From: Hoeflea algicola | Lineage (GTDB): Bacteria; Pseudomonadota; Alphaproteobacteria; Rhizobiales; Rhizobiaceae | Direction of reading: 5' to 3' | Length of the DNA: 64,000 nucleotides | Assembly: GCF_026619415.1 (NCBI RefSeq) | Contig: NZ_JAOVZR010000001.1 | Span: 3,890,501-3,954,500, forward strand | Part shown: positions 27,189 through 38,289 of the stretch, one piece after another | Numbering within the stretch: the stretch's first letter is position 1 | Layout: each line of letters begins with the position of its first letter | Position numbers and translations under genes: made by a program | The notes under the pieces: generated by a model | Seen by the model: only the letters and a program-made list of their open reading frames with translations | Told to the model about the DNA's origin: nothing | The model's database searches: none

Positions 27189-27977
27189 TCAGACCGATTT
27201 GATTGCACCGCCGTCGCAGCGGATCATCGAACCGTTGACATAGCTTGCCCGCGCACTCACCAGAAACGCGGCCGTGGCTGCGAATTCTTCCACCGCGCCA
27301 TAGCGGCCCACGGGGATCTGCGCCTGCGCCGCAGCGCCGATCGCCTCGAGGCTCTTGCCCGAACGCTCGGCATTGGCGGCGTCGAGCTGCTTGAGCCGGG
27401 CGGTTTCGATCCGGCCCGGCAGCAGCATGTTGAAGGTCACGCCATCGCCGGCAACCTCATTGGCCATCGATTTGGACCAGCCCACCAGCGTGGCTCTCAG
27501 CGCATTCGACAAGCCCAGGTTGGGGATTGGCTGGACAACGCCCGATGAGGCCAGCGTCAGCACCCGTCCCCATCCCTGGGCCCGCATGCCGGGCAGAAAC
27601 CGGGCGGTGACGTCCATCACGCTCAGCACCATGATTTCGAACTGACGGTGAACGACAGCAAGATCGGCCTCGCTCATCATTCCGGGCGGCGGGCCGCCGG
27701 TATTGTTGACCAGGACGTCGAGCCCGCCGAATTCCTTGCCCACAGTTTCTTCCAGCAATGCCGGAGTGTTCTTGTCCGACAGATCCGACACCATGAATTT
27801 CGCCTGTCCCGCGCCGCGTTTGTTGATCGCTTCGCTGGCCGCTTGCAGCCGCTCCCCGTCGCGCCCGGTGATCAGCACATTGGCGCCCTCGGCCGCCAGC
27901 GCTTCGGCCACGCCGAGGCCCAGCCCGCGTGATGACGCCAGCACCAGCGCGCGTTTTCCTGTCAGTCCCAGATCCAT
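27189..27977 (-). CDS. Short-chain dehydrogenase/reductase with an altered catalytic motif
   Basis: 262 residues, Rossmann fold: [18 protein letters not shown] (cofactor loop, about 10-27), [10 protein letters not shown] (about 88), and the C-terminal [12 protein letters not shown]. The serine at LASSGVV is present, but the place of the YxxxK pair reads SNALR. Proteins of this subgroup are often called 3-oxoacyl-ACP reductases. Whether it reduces anything with this site is open. Confidence 0.8.
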   Translation of the reverse strand: MDLGLTGKRALVLASSRGLGLGVAEALAAEGANVLITGRDGERLQAASEAINKRGAGQAKFMVSDLSDKNTPALLEETVGKEFGGLDVLVNNTGGPPPGMMSEADLAVVHRQFEIMVLSVMDVTARFLPGMRAQGWGRVLTLASSGVVQPIPNLGLSNALRATLVGWSKSMANEVAGDGVTFNMLLPGRIETARLKQLDAANAERSGKSLEAIGAAAQAQIPVGRYGAVEEFAATAAFLVSARASYVNGSMIRCDGGAIKSV

Positions 27978-28098
27978 GATGTATTTCCCTGCTTGCGGTT
28001 TGCCTGCTAAAGGCTTGCGCTATCAGTTGCCGCCAACCGTCAAAAGGTCAACCCGCGACGTGGCCGAGCCGACATCACAAATGAAGGAGTGCCCGCAC

Positions 28099-29136
28099 GT
28101 GGTCGAAATCACCATTCCGAAACCGGACGATTGGCATCTACATCTGCGCGATGGCGCTATGATGGAAGGGGTGCTGCCCTACAGCGCCCGCGATTTCGCC
28201 CGCGCCATCATCATGCCCAATCTGGTGCCGCCGGTGGTTACCGCCGATGATGCCCGCGCCTACCGCGACCGGATCATGTCGGCCCTGCCCAAGGGGCTCG
28301 GTTTCACGCCGTTGATGACCCTTTATCTGACCGAAGGCACCGACCCCGCCGATGTAGCGCAAGCCCATGCATCGGGACTGGTCACCGCCGTCAAGCTCTA
28401 CCCGGCTGGCGCCACCACCAATTCCCATTCCGGCGTGCGCGACCTCGACAAGGTGATGCCGGTGCTCGAAAAAATGGCGGCAATCGGCATGCCGCTGTGC
28501 ATCCATGGCGAGGTCACCGACCCGGAGGTCGATATTTTTGACCGCGAGGCGGTATTCATCGACACGGTGCTGGAGCCATTGCGTCGGCGGATCCCGGAAC
28601 TCCGGATCACGCTCGAGCACGTAACCACTTCCAACGGGGTTGATTACGTGATGGGGGCCGTCGCCAATCTCGCCGCCACCATCACCACCCACCATCTGAT
28701 GATCAACCGCAACGCCATCCTCGCCGGCGGCATCAAGCCGCATTATTACTGCTTGCCTGTCGCCAAGCGCGAGAGCCATCGCCTGGCTTTGCGCAAGGCC
28801 GCGACGTCCGGCGATGCACGGTTTTTCCTCGGCACCGATTCCGCCCCCCATGTTGATCCGTTGAAGGAATGCGCCTGCGGCTGCGCCGGTATCTTCACCT
28901 CTATCAACACACATTCTTGCCTCGCGCAGGTGTTTGAACAGGACGATGCGCTCGACAATCTTGCCGCCTTCGCCAGTATCAACGGCCCGGCCTGGTACGG
29001 CTTGCCGGTCAATACCGAGACAGTCACGCTGGTGCGGCGCGACCAGCCAGTGACCTGGCCCGACAAGATCGAAACCGGCGACGGGCCGGTCACCGTGTTT
29101 GATCCGCTTTTGCCCATCCACTGGGAAATTGCCTGA
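28099..29136 (+). CDS. pyrC: Dihydroorotase
   Basis: Forms dihydroorotate from carbamoyl aspartate in pyrimidine synthesis. 345 residues, class II (E. coli type, 348). Zinc ligands: DWHLHLRDG (about 11), the carboxylated lysine in [15 protein letters not shown] (about 99), CIHGE (about 136), LEHVTT (about 174) and the Asp in [10 protein letters not shown] (about 250). GTG 28099 is preferred because AAGGAG lies nine bases upstream. It leads pyrC-pyrE-fructokinase. Confidence 0.93.
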   Translation: MVEITIPKPDDWHLHLRDGAMMEGVLPYSARDFARAIIMPNLVPPVVTADDARAYRDRIMSALPKGLGFTPLMTLYLTEGTDPADVAQAHASGLVTAVKLYPAGATTNSHSGVRDLDKVMPVLEKMAAIGMPLCIHGEVTDPEVDIFDREAVFIDTVLEPLRRRIPELRITLEHVTTSNGVDYVMGAVANLAATITTHHLMINRNAILAGGIKPHYYCLPVAKRESHRLALRKAATSGDARFFLGTDSAPHVDPLKECACGCAGIFTSINTHSCLAQVFEQDDALDNLAAFASINGPAWYGLPVNTETVTLVRRDQPVTWPDKIETGDGPVTVFDPLLPIHWEIA

Positions 29137-29233
29137 TCATCTTTCAACCGCTCCGCCAAGCTGGTATGCGGAGCGCAAAACAGGGCCGGATCGGGTATTT
29201 CACCCAGGTCCCACAGTCGCGGGGGTGATACCG

Positions 29234-29935
29234 ATGTTCTCCAACAGTTTTCCTGACCGGAAGGTGATCGCCGATACGGTCGCGCGGATGCTTCTCGAGA
29301 TCAAGGCGGTACATTTCAATGCCGCCGAACCCTACAAGCTGGCTTCGGGCATGATGAGCCCGGTCTATATCGATTGCCGCAAGCTTATTTCCTACCCGCG
29401 GGTTCGTTCGGCGGTGATGGATTTCGCAGCTGCCACGATCCTGTCGGAAGCCGGTTTCGAGCAATTCGATTGCATCGCCGGTGGCGAGACGGCCGGCATT
29501 CCCTTCGCCGCCTTTCTCGCCGAACGCCTCGGCCTGCCGATGGTCTATGTCCGCAAGAAGCCCAAGGGGCATGGCCGCAACGCTCAGATTGAAGGCCATC
29601 TGGCGCCCGGCTCGCGGGTGCTGGTGATCGAGGACCTGACCACGGCTGGCGGGTCGATGTTCACCTTCATCGATGCGCTGCGCGCCGCTGACGCAACCGT
29701 CGAACACGGCATCGCCCTGTTCTATTACGGAATCTTTGATGAAGCCGCCGACCGCTTTGCCAATGGTGACGTAACACTGCATTATCTGGCAACCTGGCGC
29801 GATGTGCTGGCAGCGGCGACCCGGCAGAAGGCGTTTGATCCTGCGACCCTTGCCTCGGTGGAGGCATTTCTGGATGCGCCGCTGAAATGGTCGGCGGATC
29901 ACGGTGGCGTTTCTGAATTGCCGGTGCAGCCTTGA
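29234..29935 (+). CDS. pyrE: Orotate phosphoribosyltransferase
   Basis: Joins orotate to PRPP to make OMP. 233 residues. The PRPP loop is [15 protein letters not shown] (about 130-144), the flexible loop [11 protein letters not shown] (about 107), and [20 protein letters not shown] (about 28) is the N-terminal signature. It starts at ATG 29234 after GGGGGTGA, 97 bp behind pyrC. Confidence 0.93.
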   Translation: MFSNSFPDRKVIADTVARMLLEIKAVHFNAAEPYKLASGMMSPVYIDCRKLISYPRVRSAVMDFAAATILSEAGFEQFDCIAGGETAGIPFAAFLAERLGLPMVYVRKKPKGHGRNAQIEGHLAPGSRVLVIEDLTTAGGSMFTFIDALRAADATVEHGIALFYYGIFDEAADRFANGDVTLHYLATWRDVLAAATRQKAFDPATLASVEAFLDAPLKWSADHGGVSELPVQP

Positions 29936-29963
29936 AATACAAGCCGACGGAGAAGGAAACGCG

Positions 29964-30887
29964 ATGATCATCTGCTGCGGAGAAGCGCTGATTGACATGC
30001 TGCCGCGCACATCGGCCGAGGGCGAGGCAGCGTTCGCGCCCTACGCTGGCGGCTCGGTGTTCAATACTGCGCTGGCGCTCGGACGGCTGGGTCTTCAGAC
30101 CGGTTTCTTCACCGGCCTGTCGAGCGACATGTTCGGCGACATCCTGCGCGAAGCTCTCGACAAGAGTGGAGTTGACCACAGCTATTGCGCCACGCTTGAT
30201 CTGCACACGACGCTGGCCTTCGTGCGGTTGATCAACGGCCAGGCAAGTTATGCGTTCTTTGACGAGAATACCGCCGGGCGGATGATTACCGAGGCGCATT
30301 TGCCGGCGCTTGGTGCCAAAGTCGAAGCGCTGCATTTCGGCGCCATCAGTCTGATCCCAAATCCCTGCGGCGCCACCTTTGAGCGTCTGATGCGCCGCGA
30401 AAGCCGGACCCGTGTGATTTCGCTTGATCCCAATATCCGGCCCGGTTTCATCACCGACCCTGCCAGTCATCGGGCGCGGATCGACCGAATGATCGCCATG
30501 AGCGACATCGTCAAGATGTCGGACGAGGATCTCGAATGGTTCGGCATGGCCGACATGGAGACCGCCGCCCGGACCTGGCAGGGGCAGGGTGCAAGCCTCG
30601 TTGTGTTTACCCGCGGCGCCCGTGGCGCTGTCGGCTTTACCTGCGACCAGATGGTCGAGGTCGAAGGCGAGAAGGTCACCGTGGCCGACACTGTCGGCGC
30701 AGGCGATACATTCAATGCCGGCATTCTCGCCTCGCTCAAGCGCGACGGGCTGTTGAGCAAGTCCGCGATCAGCACCCTGTCGGCGGATGCCATCGGCAAT
30801 GCACTGAAACTTGGCGCCCGCGCCGCAGCCGTCACCGTTTCCCGCCCCGGCGCCAATCCGCCGTGGGCCAACGAGATCGGTTTTTAA
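29964..30887 (+). CDS. PfkB-family carbohydrate kinase, probable fructokinase
   Basis: 307 residues, ribokinase-like. PfkB signature 1 is GGSVFNTALALGRLG (about 29-43) and signature 2 DTVGAGDTFNAGIL (about 238-251, catalytic Asp in GAGD). Sequences of this type are annotated as fructokinases in rhizobia. Starts 28 bp after pyrE with AGAAGGA upstream; pgi follows convergently, which fits sugar entry into the glucose/fructose 6-phosphate pool. Confidence 0.87.
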   Translation: MIICCGEALIDMLPRTSAEGEAAFAPYAGGSVFNTALALGRLGLQTGFFTGLSSDMFGDILREALDKSGVDHSYCATLDLHTTLAFVRLINGQASYAFFDENTAGRMITEAHLPALGAKVEALHFGAISLIPNPCGATFERLMRRESRTRVISLDPNIRPGFITDPASHRARIDRMIAMSDIVKMSDEDLEWFGMADMETAARTWQGQGASLVVFTRGARGAVGFTCDQMVEVEGEKVTVADTVGAGDTFNAGILASLKRDGLLSKSAISTLSADAIGNALKLGARAAAVTVSRPGANPPWANEIGF

Positions 30888-30911
30888 GCCTGGCTCGAAG
30901 TTGCGCGCACA

Positions 30912-32555
30912 TCAGCTTTCGCCGCGCATCTCGCGGATGTTTTTGGCGAGCGCCAGCGTCGAGCTGTCATGGTCACCGCCAGTACTTTCGCCCCGGACCA
31001 CCGGCAACAGCGCGGTTGCCAGTTCCTTGCCCAATTCCACACCCCACTGGTCGAACGCGTTGATTCCGAAGATCTGCGCCTCGACAAACACCCGGTGTTC
31101 GTAAAGGGCGATCAGTCGCCCCAGCGCGAACGGCGTCAACCGATCATAGACCAGGGTGATCGACGGTCGGTTGCCGGCAAATGTCTTGTGTGGTGCCAGC
31201 CGGTCGGCTTCTGCTTCAGAAGCACCGCTGGCGATCAGTTGCGCACGGGCCTCAGCGCCGGTGCGACCGCGCATCAGCGCTTCCGATTGCGCCAGGCAAT
31301 TGGCAATCAGCAACTGATGCTGGTGGGCGAGCTCCGGCTCATGGCCGTTGGCGGCAATCATGAACTCGACCGGGATTACATCTGTTCCCTGGTGCAGCAA
31401 CTGGAAAAACGCGTGCTGGCCGTTGGTGCCCGGTTCGCCCCAGACGATGGGGCCCGACGCGGTCTCAACCGGTTCGCCGTCAATGCCCACCGACTTGCCG
31501 TTCGATTCCATGTCGAGCTGCTGCAGATAGGCGGGAAACCGCGACAGCCGCTGGTCATAGGGAATGATCGCCCGGCTCGGGTAGTGGCAGACCAGCCGGT
31601 GCCAGACGCCGATCAGCCCCAGCAGCATCGGCAGGTTCTGAGCAACCGGCGCGGATCTGAAATGCTCATCCATTGCCCGGGCGCCAGCGAGAAATTCGCC
31701 AAAAGCGTCCTTGCCGATGGCAATCATCACCGGCAGGCCGATTGCCGACCACAGTGAATAGCGTCCGCCCACCCAGTCCCAGAATCCGAACACCCGGTCC
31801 GGGGCGAGGCCGAAAGCGCCGACCTTGTCGAGCGCCGTGGAGACGGCTGCGAAATGATCCGCCACCGCCCTCTCGCCCAGCTTGGCGACGATGAAGGCGC
31901 GCGCAGTTTCCGCATTGGTCATGGTTTCAATGGTGGTGAAGGTCTTCGAGGCGACGATCATCAGCGTTGTCTCGGGGTCGAGACCCGAGAGCGTGTCGGC
32001 AATATGCGCGCCATCGACATTGGAGACGAAATGGACCCGCGGGCCGTCGTGATAGGGTGTCAGCGCCAGCGTCGCCATCACCGGGCCGAGATCCGAGCCG
32101 CCGATGCCGATATTGACGATATCGGTGAAAGCCTTGCCGGTGGCGCCGCGGATGCTGCCCTCGCGCACGCCGTCGGCAAACGCGCCCATGGCGGCGAGCA
32201 CCGCATGCACGCCTGGCACCACATTCTCACCGTCAACCCGGATGTCGGCCGTTGGTCCTGCCCGCAAGGCAGTGTGCAGCACCGCGCGGCCTTCGGTCGA
32301 GTTGATCGGTTCGCCTGCGAACATGCTGTCGCGCCGGGCTTCAATTTTTGCGGCGGAGGCCAGGTCGGCAAGCAGGTCGAGTGTCTCGTCATTGACCGCG
32401 CATTTGGAATAATCCATCTGTATATCATCGCAACGGGCCGAAAAACGTTCGGAGCGGGCGGGATCGGCGGCAAAGCTCGCGCGCATGTCGCGCGGTGCGC
32501 CGCTGTCGCGGTGGGATTGCAACAGGGACAGAACCTGGCGGACTTCAGGGGTCAA
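30912..32555 (-). CDS. pgi: Glucose-6-phosphate isomerase
   Basis: Interconverts glucose and fructose 6-phosphate. 547 residues, normal length. Signatures: [19 protein letters not shown] (about 138-156), [10 protein letters not shown] (about 181), [20 protein letters not shown] (about 370) and [13 protein letters not shown] (about 502). TTG 32555 has CGGAGG seven bases upstream and the next codons fit the family; the ATG at 32585 lies before this ribosome site. Confidence 0.93.
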   Translation of the reverse strand: MTPEVRQVLSLLQSHRDSGAPRDMRASFAADPARSERFSARCDDIQMDYSKCAVNDETLDLLADLASAAKIEARRDSMFAGEPINSTEGRAVLHTALRAGPTADIRVDGENVVPGVHAVLAAMGAFADGVREGSIRGATGKAFTDIVNIGIGGSDLGPVMATLALTPYHDGPRVHFVSNVDGAHIADTLSGLDPETTLMIVASKTFTTIETMTNAETARAFIVAKLGERAVADHFAAVSTALDKVGAFGLAPDRVFGFWDWVGGRYSLWSAIGLPVMIAIGKDAFGEFLAGARAMDEHFRSAPVAQNLPMLLGLIGVWHRLVCHYPSRAIIPYDQRLSRFPAYLQQLDMESNGKSVGIDGEPVETASGPIVWGEPGTNGQHAFFQLLHQGTDVIPVEFMIAANGHEPELAHQHQLLIANCLAQSEALMRGRTGAEARAQLIASGASEAEADRLAPHKTFAGNRPSITLVYDRLTPFALGRLIALYEHRVFVEAQIFGINAFDQWGVELGKELATALLPVVRGESTGGDHDSSTLALAKNIREMRGES

Positions 32556-32659
32556 GGGAAAGCCTCCGTGATTGTGCTGGATCACCTATGCGGCGAGGCC
32601 CGCGGGAAATCAAGTTTCCCGCGGGCCTCGGCTGGTTCTGTCGTTGTTCGGCCTATACG

Positions 32660-34345
32660 TCAGGCATCGCGCAATTCACGCCGCAGGATCTTGCCGACAT
32701 TGGTTTTCGGCAGTTCATCCTTGAATACCACGATCTTCGGACGCTTGTAATTGGTCAGACCCTTGGCACAGTGCGCTTTCACATCCGCCTCGGTGAGATT
32801 GAGGTCTTTTCTGACCACAAACAGCTTCACAGCTTCACCTGAATGTTCGTCGGGAACGGCCACCGCAGCGGCTTCGGCAATGCCGGGATGTTCGACAGCA
32901 ACCTCTTCGACCTCATTCGGGTAGACGTTGAAGCCTGACACCAGGATCATGTCCTTCTTGCGGTCAACGATCTTGGTGTAGCCCTTCTCATCCATGAACC
33001 CCATGTCGCCGGAACGGAAATAGCCGTCCTTGGCCATCACATTGGCGGTCTCGTCGGGCCGGTTCCAGTAGCCGTGCATTACCTGCGGCCCCTTGATGCA
33101 GATCTCTCCGACCTCGCCGGTCGGCATCGAGGCGCCGTCCTCGTCGCGAATGTCGATATAGGTCGATGGCAACGGCAGCCCGATCGTGCCCGAAAAGCTC
33201 TCGGCGTCGAAGCGGTTGGCGGTCGCCACCGGCGACGTCTCCGAAAGCCCGTAGCCTTCCGAAATCACGCAGCCGGTCAGGGTCTTCCAGCGTTCGGCGA
33301 CCGGGCGTTGCACGGCCATGCCGCCGCCGAGTGTCAGCAACAGCGGCTTGAAATCGAGCTTCTGGAAGTCGTCATTGTTGAGCAACGCGTTAAACAGCGT
33401 GTTGAGCCCGGGAAACACGTTGAACTCGTATTTGCCCAGTTCCTTGACGAAGCCCGGAATGTCGCGCGGGTTCGGGATCAGGATATTGTGCGCGCCTTGC
33501 GCCATTCCCATCAGCGCGTTCACTGTCAGCGCGAAGATATGATAGAGCGGCAGCGCGCACACAAACACCAGGCTCTCGGGCTTGGGCTTGTTGATGAAGG
33601 CGGCAGCCAGCCAGAGATCATTCTGCGCGGTATTTGCCAGCACGTTCGAATGCAGCAGCGTCGCCCCTTTGGAGACACCCGTGGTGCCGCCGGTATATTG
33701 CAGAAACGCCACATCGGAGGGTTCCGTGGCTGCAGGCTTGAGCGCCTTACCTGCGCCCGCAGAGAGCGCCTGCTTGAAGCTGACATGACCGGGCAGTGAC
33801 CAGGCGGGCACCATCTTCTTGACCTTGCGGACCACGAAATTGACCAGATGGCCCTTCAGTCCGAGCAGATCGCCCATGGTAGCAACGCAGACATGCTTGA
33901 CCTCGGTATTCTTGATCACCTGTTCCAGCGTGACAGCGAAATTTTCCAGAATGATGATCGCCTTGGCGCCTGAATCCTTCAGTTGGTGCTGGAGTTCGCG
34001 CGGCGTGTAGAGCGGGTTGACATTGACCACTGTATAGCCGGCGCGCAAGACGGCGGCCAGCGCCACCGGCATCTGCAGGATGTTCGGCATCATCAGCGCC
34101 ACCCGGTCGCCTTTTTCCAGGCCCAGCGACTGCAGCCATGCGCCCAGCGTTGTCGAGACGCGCTCCATATCGGCATAGGTCATGGTCTTGCCCATACAGG
34201 TATAAGCGGGGCGGTTTGGAAAACGCCGGAAGGAATCTTCGATCAGCGCGCCAACCGAAGCATGGGCCAGTGGTGCGATGTCAGCCGGCGTATTTGGCGG
34301 GTAGGATGCGAGCCAGATGCGGTCGGCAGCAGCGGTCTTTGTCAT
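32660..34345 (-). CDS. fadD: Long-chain fatty acid-CoA ligase
   Basis: Activates fatty acids as acyl-AMP and then acyl-CoA for degradation or lipid synthesis. 561 residues, ANL superfamily: AMP loop LQYTGGTTGVSKGATLLHSN (about 215), GYGLSETSPVA (about 360), YFRSGDMGFMDEKGY (about 433) and the C-terminal lysine in ELPKTNVGKILRREL (about 545). ATG 34345 has AGGGAG upstream; the frame is open further but upstream codons do not fit. Confidence 0.92.
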   Translation of the reverse strand: MTKTAAADRIWLASYPPNTPADIAPLAHASVGALIEDSFRRFPNRPAYTCMGKTMTYADMERVSTTLGAWLQSLGLEKGDRVALMMPNILQMPVALAAVLRAGYTVVNVNPLYTPRELQHQLKDSGAKAIIILENFAVTLEQVIKNTEVKHVCVATMGDLLGLKGHLVNFVVRKVKKMVPAWSLPGHVSFKQALSAGAGKALKPAATEPSDVAFLQYTGGTTGVSKGATLLHSNVLANTAQNDLWLAAAFINKPKPESLVFVCALPLYHIFALTVNALMGMAQGAHNILIPNPRDIPGFVKELGKYEFNVFPGLNTLFNALLNNDDFQKLDFKPLLLTLGGGMAVQRPVAERWKTLTGCVISEGYGLSETSPVATANRFDAESFSGTIGLPLPSTYIDIRDEDGASMPTGEVGEICIKGPQVMHGYWNRPDETANVMAKDGYFRSGDMGFMDEKGYTKIVDRKKDMILVSGFNVYPNEVEEVAVEHPGIAEAAAVAVPDEHSGEAVKLFVVRKDLNLTEADVKAHCAKGLTNYKRPKIVVFKDELPKTNVGKILRRELRDA

Positions 34346-34684
34346 GATGTCGTTCTCCCTCTTGTCCGGACGCGAGTAGGTGCAACACGCCGCCGGGTAC
34401 CTCTTCCCTAACCCCAAAGCATATAACGGATTTAGAATGGCGTGGAACCCGTTGCAATACATTCCTTTGACGTAAACGTAACTTTCTCGGCAAATCACGC
34501 GTTTCCGCTGCTGCTACCGTGACAATTAGTCTCGATAATCGCAACTGCGGCCCCCGTTGCCGGTTGTAGTCCCCTGCCAACTCGTTCTTTCCGCTTCCGG
34601 AGTGGATATAACGCGGCCACCGCGACGGTTGCGCTTGCCCGGTCACCGCGTGCTTGCTACCGCTGCTGCGTCAAAGGAGCCGTC
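34346..34684. other. Divergent intergenic region fadD / galactose dehydrogenase
   Basis: About 340 bases with both promoters. An AT-rich stretch near 34420-34500 may carry the fadD promoter. No gene or RNA is supported. Confidence 0.4.
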
Positions 34685-35632
34685 ATGATACAGCCAGACA
34701 AACCACTGAGGCTCGGCATTGCCGGGGTTGGCAAGATCGCCCGCGATGAACACATCCCGTCGATTGGACGTACAGGTGGCTTCGTGCTTTCGGCGACCGC
34801 CAGCCGCAACGCCGGCGTTGACGGCGTCGCCGGTTTCCGCGCACTGGACGAAATGCTCGCCGGCGCGCCCGAGCTTGAAGCGGTGGCGCTGTGCACGCCG
34901 CCGCAGGTTCGCTACGATATGGCCTGCGCAGCAATTGCAGCGGGCAAGCATGTGCTTTTGGAAAAACCACCCGGTGTCACCCTGTCAGAAGTGCATGATC
35001 TTGTGGATCGCGCCCAGGCAGCAGGGGTGACTCTCTACGCAACCTGGCATTCCCGCCATGCGGCTTGCGTGGAAACCGCGCGGCTGTGGCTTGAACAACG
35101 CACGGTGACCGACGGTCACATTACCTGGCGCGAAGATGTCACCCATTGGCACCCGGGACAGGACTGGATCTGGGAGCCCGGCGGCATGGGCGTGTTCGAC
35201 CCCGGCATCAACGCGCTGTCGATCCTGACAGAAATTTTGCCTTTTGCTGTGCATCTGGTTCGCTCGACACTGGAAGTTCCCGAAAACCGCAGCCAGCCGA
35301 TTGCCGCTTCTCTTGCTTTCGCAGGCCCTGGCGGCGCTGAGATCGAGGCGGATTTTGATTGGCGTCAGAAGGGCCCGCAGACCTGGGATATCCGTATCGA
35401 GACGACTGATGGCACCGTCACACTGTCGCAAGGCGGCAGCCGTATTGCCTTTGACGATAGCGCGCCGAAGCCGGGCTCTGACCAGCATGTGACCGAATAC
35501 GATCGGATCTACCGCAGGTTCTCCGGCCTGATCGCAGACGGGCGCAGCGACGTCGATCTCGCACCATTCCGCCATGTCGCCGACGCCTTCATGCTGGCCG
35601 ACATCAAGCCGACCGCCCCGTTCGTCGAGTGA
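34685..35632 (+). CDS. Gfo/Idh/MocA oxidoreductase, probable D-galactose 1-dehydrogenase
   Basis: 315 residues. NAD(P) loop GIAGVGKIARDEHIP (about 11-25), LLEKPPG (about 97, Lys/Pro typical of the family), then a block that matches Pseudomonas galactose dehydrogenase closely: WHPGQDWIWEPGGMGVFDPG (about 156-175) and FDWRQKGPQTWDI. It would oxidise D-galactose to the lactone in the DeLey-Doudoroff route; no other gene of that route is beside it. Confidence 0.82.
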   Translation: MIQPDKPLRLGIAGVGKIARDEHIPSIGRTGGFVLSATASRNAGVDGVAGFRALDEMLAGAPELEAVALCTPPQVRYDMACAAIAAGKHVLLEKPPGVTLSEVHDLVDRAQAAGVTLYATWHSRHAACVETARLWLEQRTVTDGHITWREDVTHWHPGQDWIWEPGGMGVFDPGINALSILTEILPFAVHLVRSTLEVPENRSQPIAASLAFAGPGGAEIEADFDWRQKGPQTWDIRIETTDGTVTLSQGGSRIAFDDSAPKPGSDQHVTEYDRIYRRFSGLIADGRSDVDLAPFRHVADAFMLADIKPTAPFVE

Positions 35633-35690
35633 TCCCCGTTCAAGAGATCACAGCCGCGGTTCAGCGGTTGGTGGGAGATGCCGTCAGCGC

Positions 35691-36569
35691 TTAAAACCCG
35701 TCCGGTCCATCGGTGACGATGGCGGGGTCGAGTTCGCCGATCACATTCTCGTCCTTGCCGTCATAAGGAAGCTTGGTCAGGATGGTGCGGATCACATTGA
35801 TCCGCGCCCGTCGCTTGTCGTTTGCGCGTACCACGGTCCACGGCGCGTGTTCGGTATGGGTGGCCTCGAGCATCTGGTCGCGTTTTTCGGTGTAATCGTC
35901 CCACTTGTTGAGACTGGCGATGTCCATCGGTGAGAGTTTCCAGGACTTGAGCGCGCTGTGGCGCCGGTCGTGGAACCGCTTGAGCTGCATTTCCCGTCCG
36001 ATATTGAGCCAGAATTTGAACATGTGAATTCCGGCCTTGACGGGCATGCGCTCGAAATGCGGTGTTTCCTCCAGGAAAAGCCGGTGCTGTTCGGGTGTGC
36101 AGAACCCCATCACCGGTTCGACACCGGCGCGGTTGTACCAGGAGCGGTCCAGCAGCACGAACTCGCCCGATGTCGGGAAATGGTCGACATAGCGTTGATA
36201 GTACCATTGCCCGCGTTCGGTTTCGGTCGGCTTGGGCAGCGCCACGATCCGTGCCGCCCGCGGGTTCATGTAGGCCCGGGTGGCCCCGATCGATCCGCCT
36301 TTGCCAGCGGCGTCACGGCCTTCATAGACGGCAATCACCCGGTGTCCGGTCTCGCCGAGCCAGGATTGCACCTTGACCAGTTCGACCTGCAGCGCCTCCA
36401 GCGTTTTTTCATATTCCTTGCGCTTGAGCTTTTCCTCATAGGGATAGTTGTCGGAGCCGAAGGCCTTGTCCTCCACCCAGTCGGGCAGTTTCGGGTCATC
36501 GATATCAAAAACCCGCTTCTTGCCGTCGATTTCAAGTTCCACGGTCCTGTCGGTTTTCTGATTGCCCAT
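35691..36569 (-). CDS. ppk2: Polyphosphate kinase 2
   Basis: Transfers phosphate between polyphosphate and nucleotides, mostly making GTP or ATP from polyphosphate. 292 residues: Walker [21 protein letters not shown] (about 82-101), lid region [11 protein letters not shown] (about 124) and [18 protein letters not shown] (Walker B, about 139). Single-domain class I PPK2. It lies 1.7 kb from the phosphate regulon but no Pho box is visible at its start. Confidence 0.92.
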   Translation of the reverse strand: MGNQKTDRTVELEIDGKKRVFDIDDPKLPDWVEDKAFGSDNYPYEEKLKRKEYEKTLEALQVELVKVQSWLGETGHRVIAVYEGRDAAGKGGSIGATRAYMNPRAARIVALPKPTETERGQWYYQRYVDHFPTSGEFVLLDRSWYNRAGVEPVMGFCTPEQHRLFLEETPHFERMPVKAGIHMFKFWLNIGREMQLKRFHDRRHSALKSWKLSPMDIASLNKWDDYTEKRDQMLEATHTEHAPWTVVRANDKRRARINVIRTILTKLPYDGKDENVIGELDPAIVTDGPDGF

Positions 36570-36754
36570 CGTTTGCTCCTTTGGATCTGGTCTTCAAACA
36601 TACAGCGAAAACAGCAGCCCTGTTCATGCAAACGCCGCTCTGCCTGCGATTTCGATCTTCAGACATAGCAGTCCTGCGCCCAAACGGTAAGCGTGCAGCA
36701 CACGCTTACAGAAGCGCGATGGCAGTCAGCGCGGCATTGTTGCCGGCAAACCGC

Positions 36755-38155
36755 TCAACCCGGATGCGTCATGTCTTCCGGCCGGACGATGCGGTCATAG
36801 TCCTCCGCGGTGACGTACCCCGCCTTCAACGCCTCTTCGCGCAGGGTGGTGCCGTTCTTGTGTGCGGTCTTGGCAATCGTCGCCGCATTGTCATAGCCGA
36901 TGGTTGGCGCCAGCGCGGTGACGAGCATCAGCGAACGGTCAAGCGCCGCCTTGATGTTGTCCTCGCGGGCCTCGATGCCAACAACGCAATTGTCGGTAAA
37001 CGAGATCGCGGCGTCGCTCAGCAACTGCACCGACTGAAGGAAATTATAGGCCATCACCGGATTGTAGACATTGAGTTCGAAATGGCCCTGGCTGCCGGCA
37101 AAGGTGAGCGCGGCGTGGTTTCCGAACACCTGCACGCAGACCTGTGTCATCGCCTCGCACTGGGTCGGATTGACCTTTCCCGGCATGATCGAGGAACCGG
37201 GCTCGTTTTCCGGCAGCGCCAGTTCGCCCAAGCCGGAACGGGGCCCCGAACCCAGGAAGCGAATGTCATTGGCGACTTTGAACAGCGCCGCTGCCGTGGC
37301 GTTGATCGCCCCGTGCGAAAACACCATGGCGTCATGGGCAGCCAGTGCCGCAAACTTGTTGGGCGCGGTGACGAACGGAAGCCCGGTAATAGTGGCAATG
37401 CGTTCGGCGACCTTCTCGGCAAAGCCCACCGGAGCGTTGAGCCCGGTGCCGACGGCGGTGCCGCCCTGCGCCAGTTCGTAAAGGCCAGCTAGTGTCAGTT
37501 CGATGCGTTCGATCGACGCGGCAACCTGAGCCACATAGCCACTGAATTCCTGGCCGAGCGTCAGCGGCGTTGCGTCTTGCGTATGGGTGCGACCGATCTT
37601 GATGATACCGGAAAATTTCTTTGCCTTCTCGTCTAGGGCTGCGTGCAAATGCTTCAGCGCCGGCAGCAACGCCCGCACGGTCTGCTCCGCACAGGCAATG
37701 TGCATCGCAGTGGGGTAGGTGTCGTTCGACGACTGGCTCATATTGACGTGGTCGTTGGGATGCACCGGCTTTTTGGAGCCCATCTCGCCCCCCAGCATTT
37801 CGATGGCCCGGTTGGAGACCACCTCATTGGCGTTCATGTTTGACTGGGTGCCCGATCCAGTCTGCCAGACAACCAGCGGGAAGTGGGCATCGAGCTTGCC
37901 GTCGATCACTTCCTGTGCGGCTTTGACGATGGTCGCGCCAAGTTCCGGATCAAGCCGCTTGAGGTCCATGTTGGCCTCTGCCGCGGCGCGTTTGACGATA
38001 CCGAGTGCCCGCACGATCGACAGTGGTTGTTTCTCCCAGCCGATTTTGAAGTTTCCAAGCGAGCGCTGCGCCTGCGCCCCCCAATATTTGTCGGCTGCCA
38101 CTTCAATGGCGCCAAAGCTATCGGTTTCGGTACGGTTGCTGGACATCATCATCAC
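36755..38155 (-). CDS. fumC: Class II fumarate hydratase
   Basis: Hydrates fumarate to malate in the TCA cycle, iron-independent. 466 residues: [15 protein letters not shown] (about 25), [14 protein letters not shown] (about 99), the B-site [20 protein letters not shown] (about 129) and the signature [15 protein letters not shown] (about 319). Four ATG-type codons begin the frame, so the exact start is uncertain by a few residues. Confidence 0.93.
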   Translation of the reverse strand: MMMMSSNRTETDSFGAIEVAADKYWGAQAQRSLGNFKIGWEKQPLSIVRALGIVKRAAAEANMDLKRLDPELGATIVKAAQEVIDGKLDAHFPLVVWQTGSGTQSNMNANEVVSNRAIEMLGGEMGSKKPVHPNDHVNMSQSSNDTYPTAMHIACAEQTVRALLPALKHLHAALDEKAKKFSGIIKIGRTHTQDATPLTLGQEFSGYVAQVAASIERIELTLAGLYELAQGGTAVGTGLNAPVGFAEKVAERIATITGLPFVTAPNKFAALAAHDAMVFSHGAINATAAALFKVANDIRFLGSGPRSGLGELALPENEPGSSIMPGKVNPTQCEAMTQVCVQVFGNHAALTFAGSQGHFELNVYNPVMAYNFLQSVQLLSDAAISFTDNCVVGIEAREDNIKAALDRSLMLVTALAPTIGYDNAATIAKTAHKNGTTLREEALKAGYVTAEDYDRIVRPEDMTHPG

Positions 38156-38289
38156 CCTGGTTCAATCAATTCGGACGGCAACCGCCGCCCACGTGCATGA
38201 ATGGCCATATCGTCATTGAGATTTCAAGCAGCGCGGTTAAACAAGCTGCACCAACAGCGCTCACGTAGCGCCAGGAGCGGGCGAAGCAG

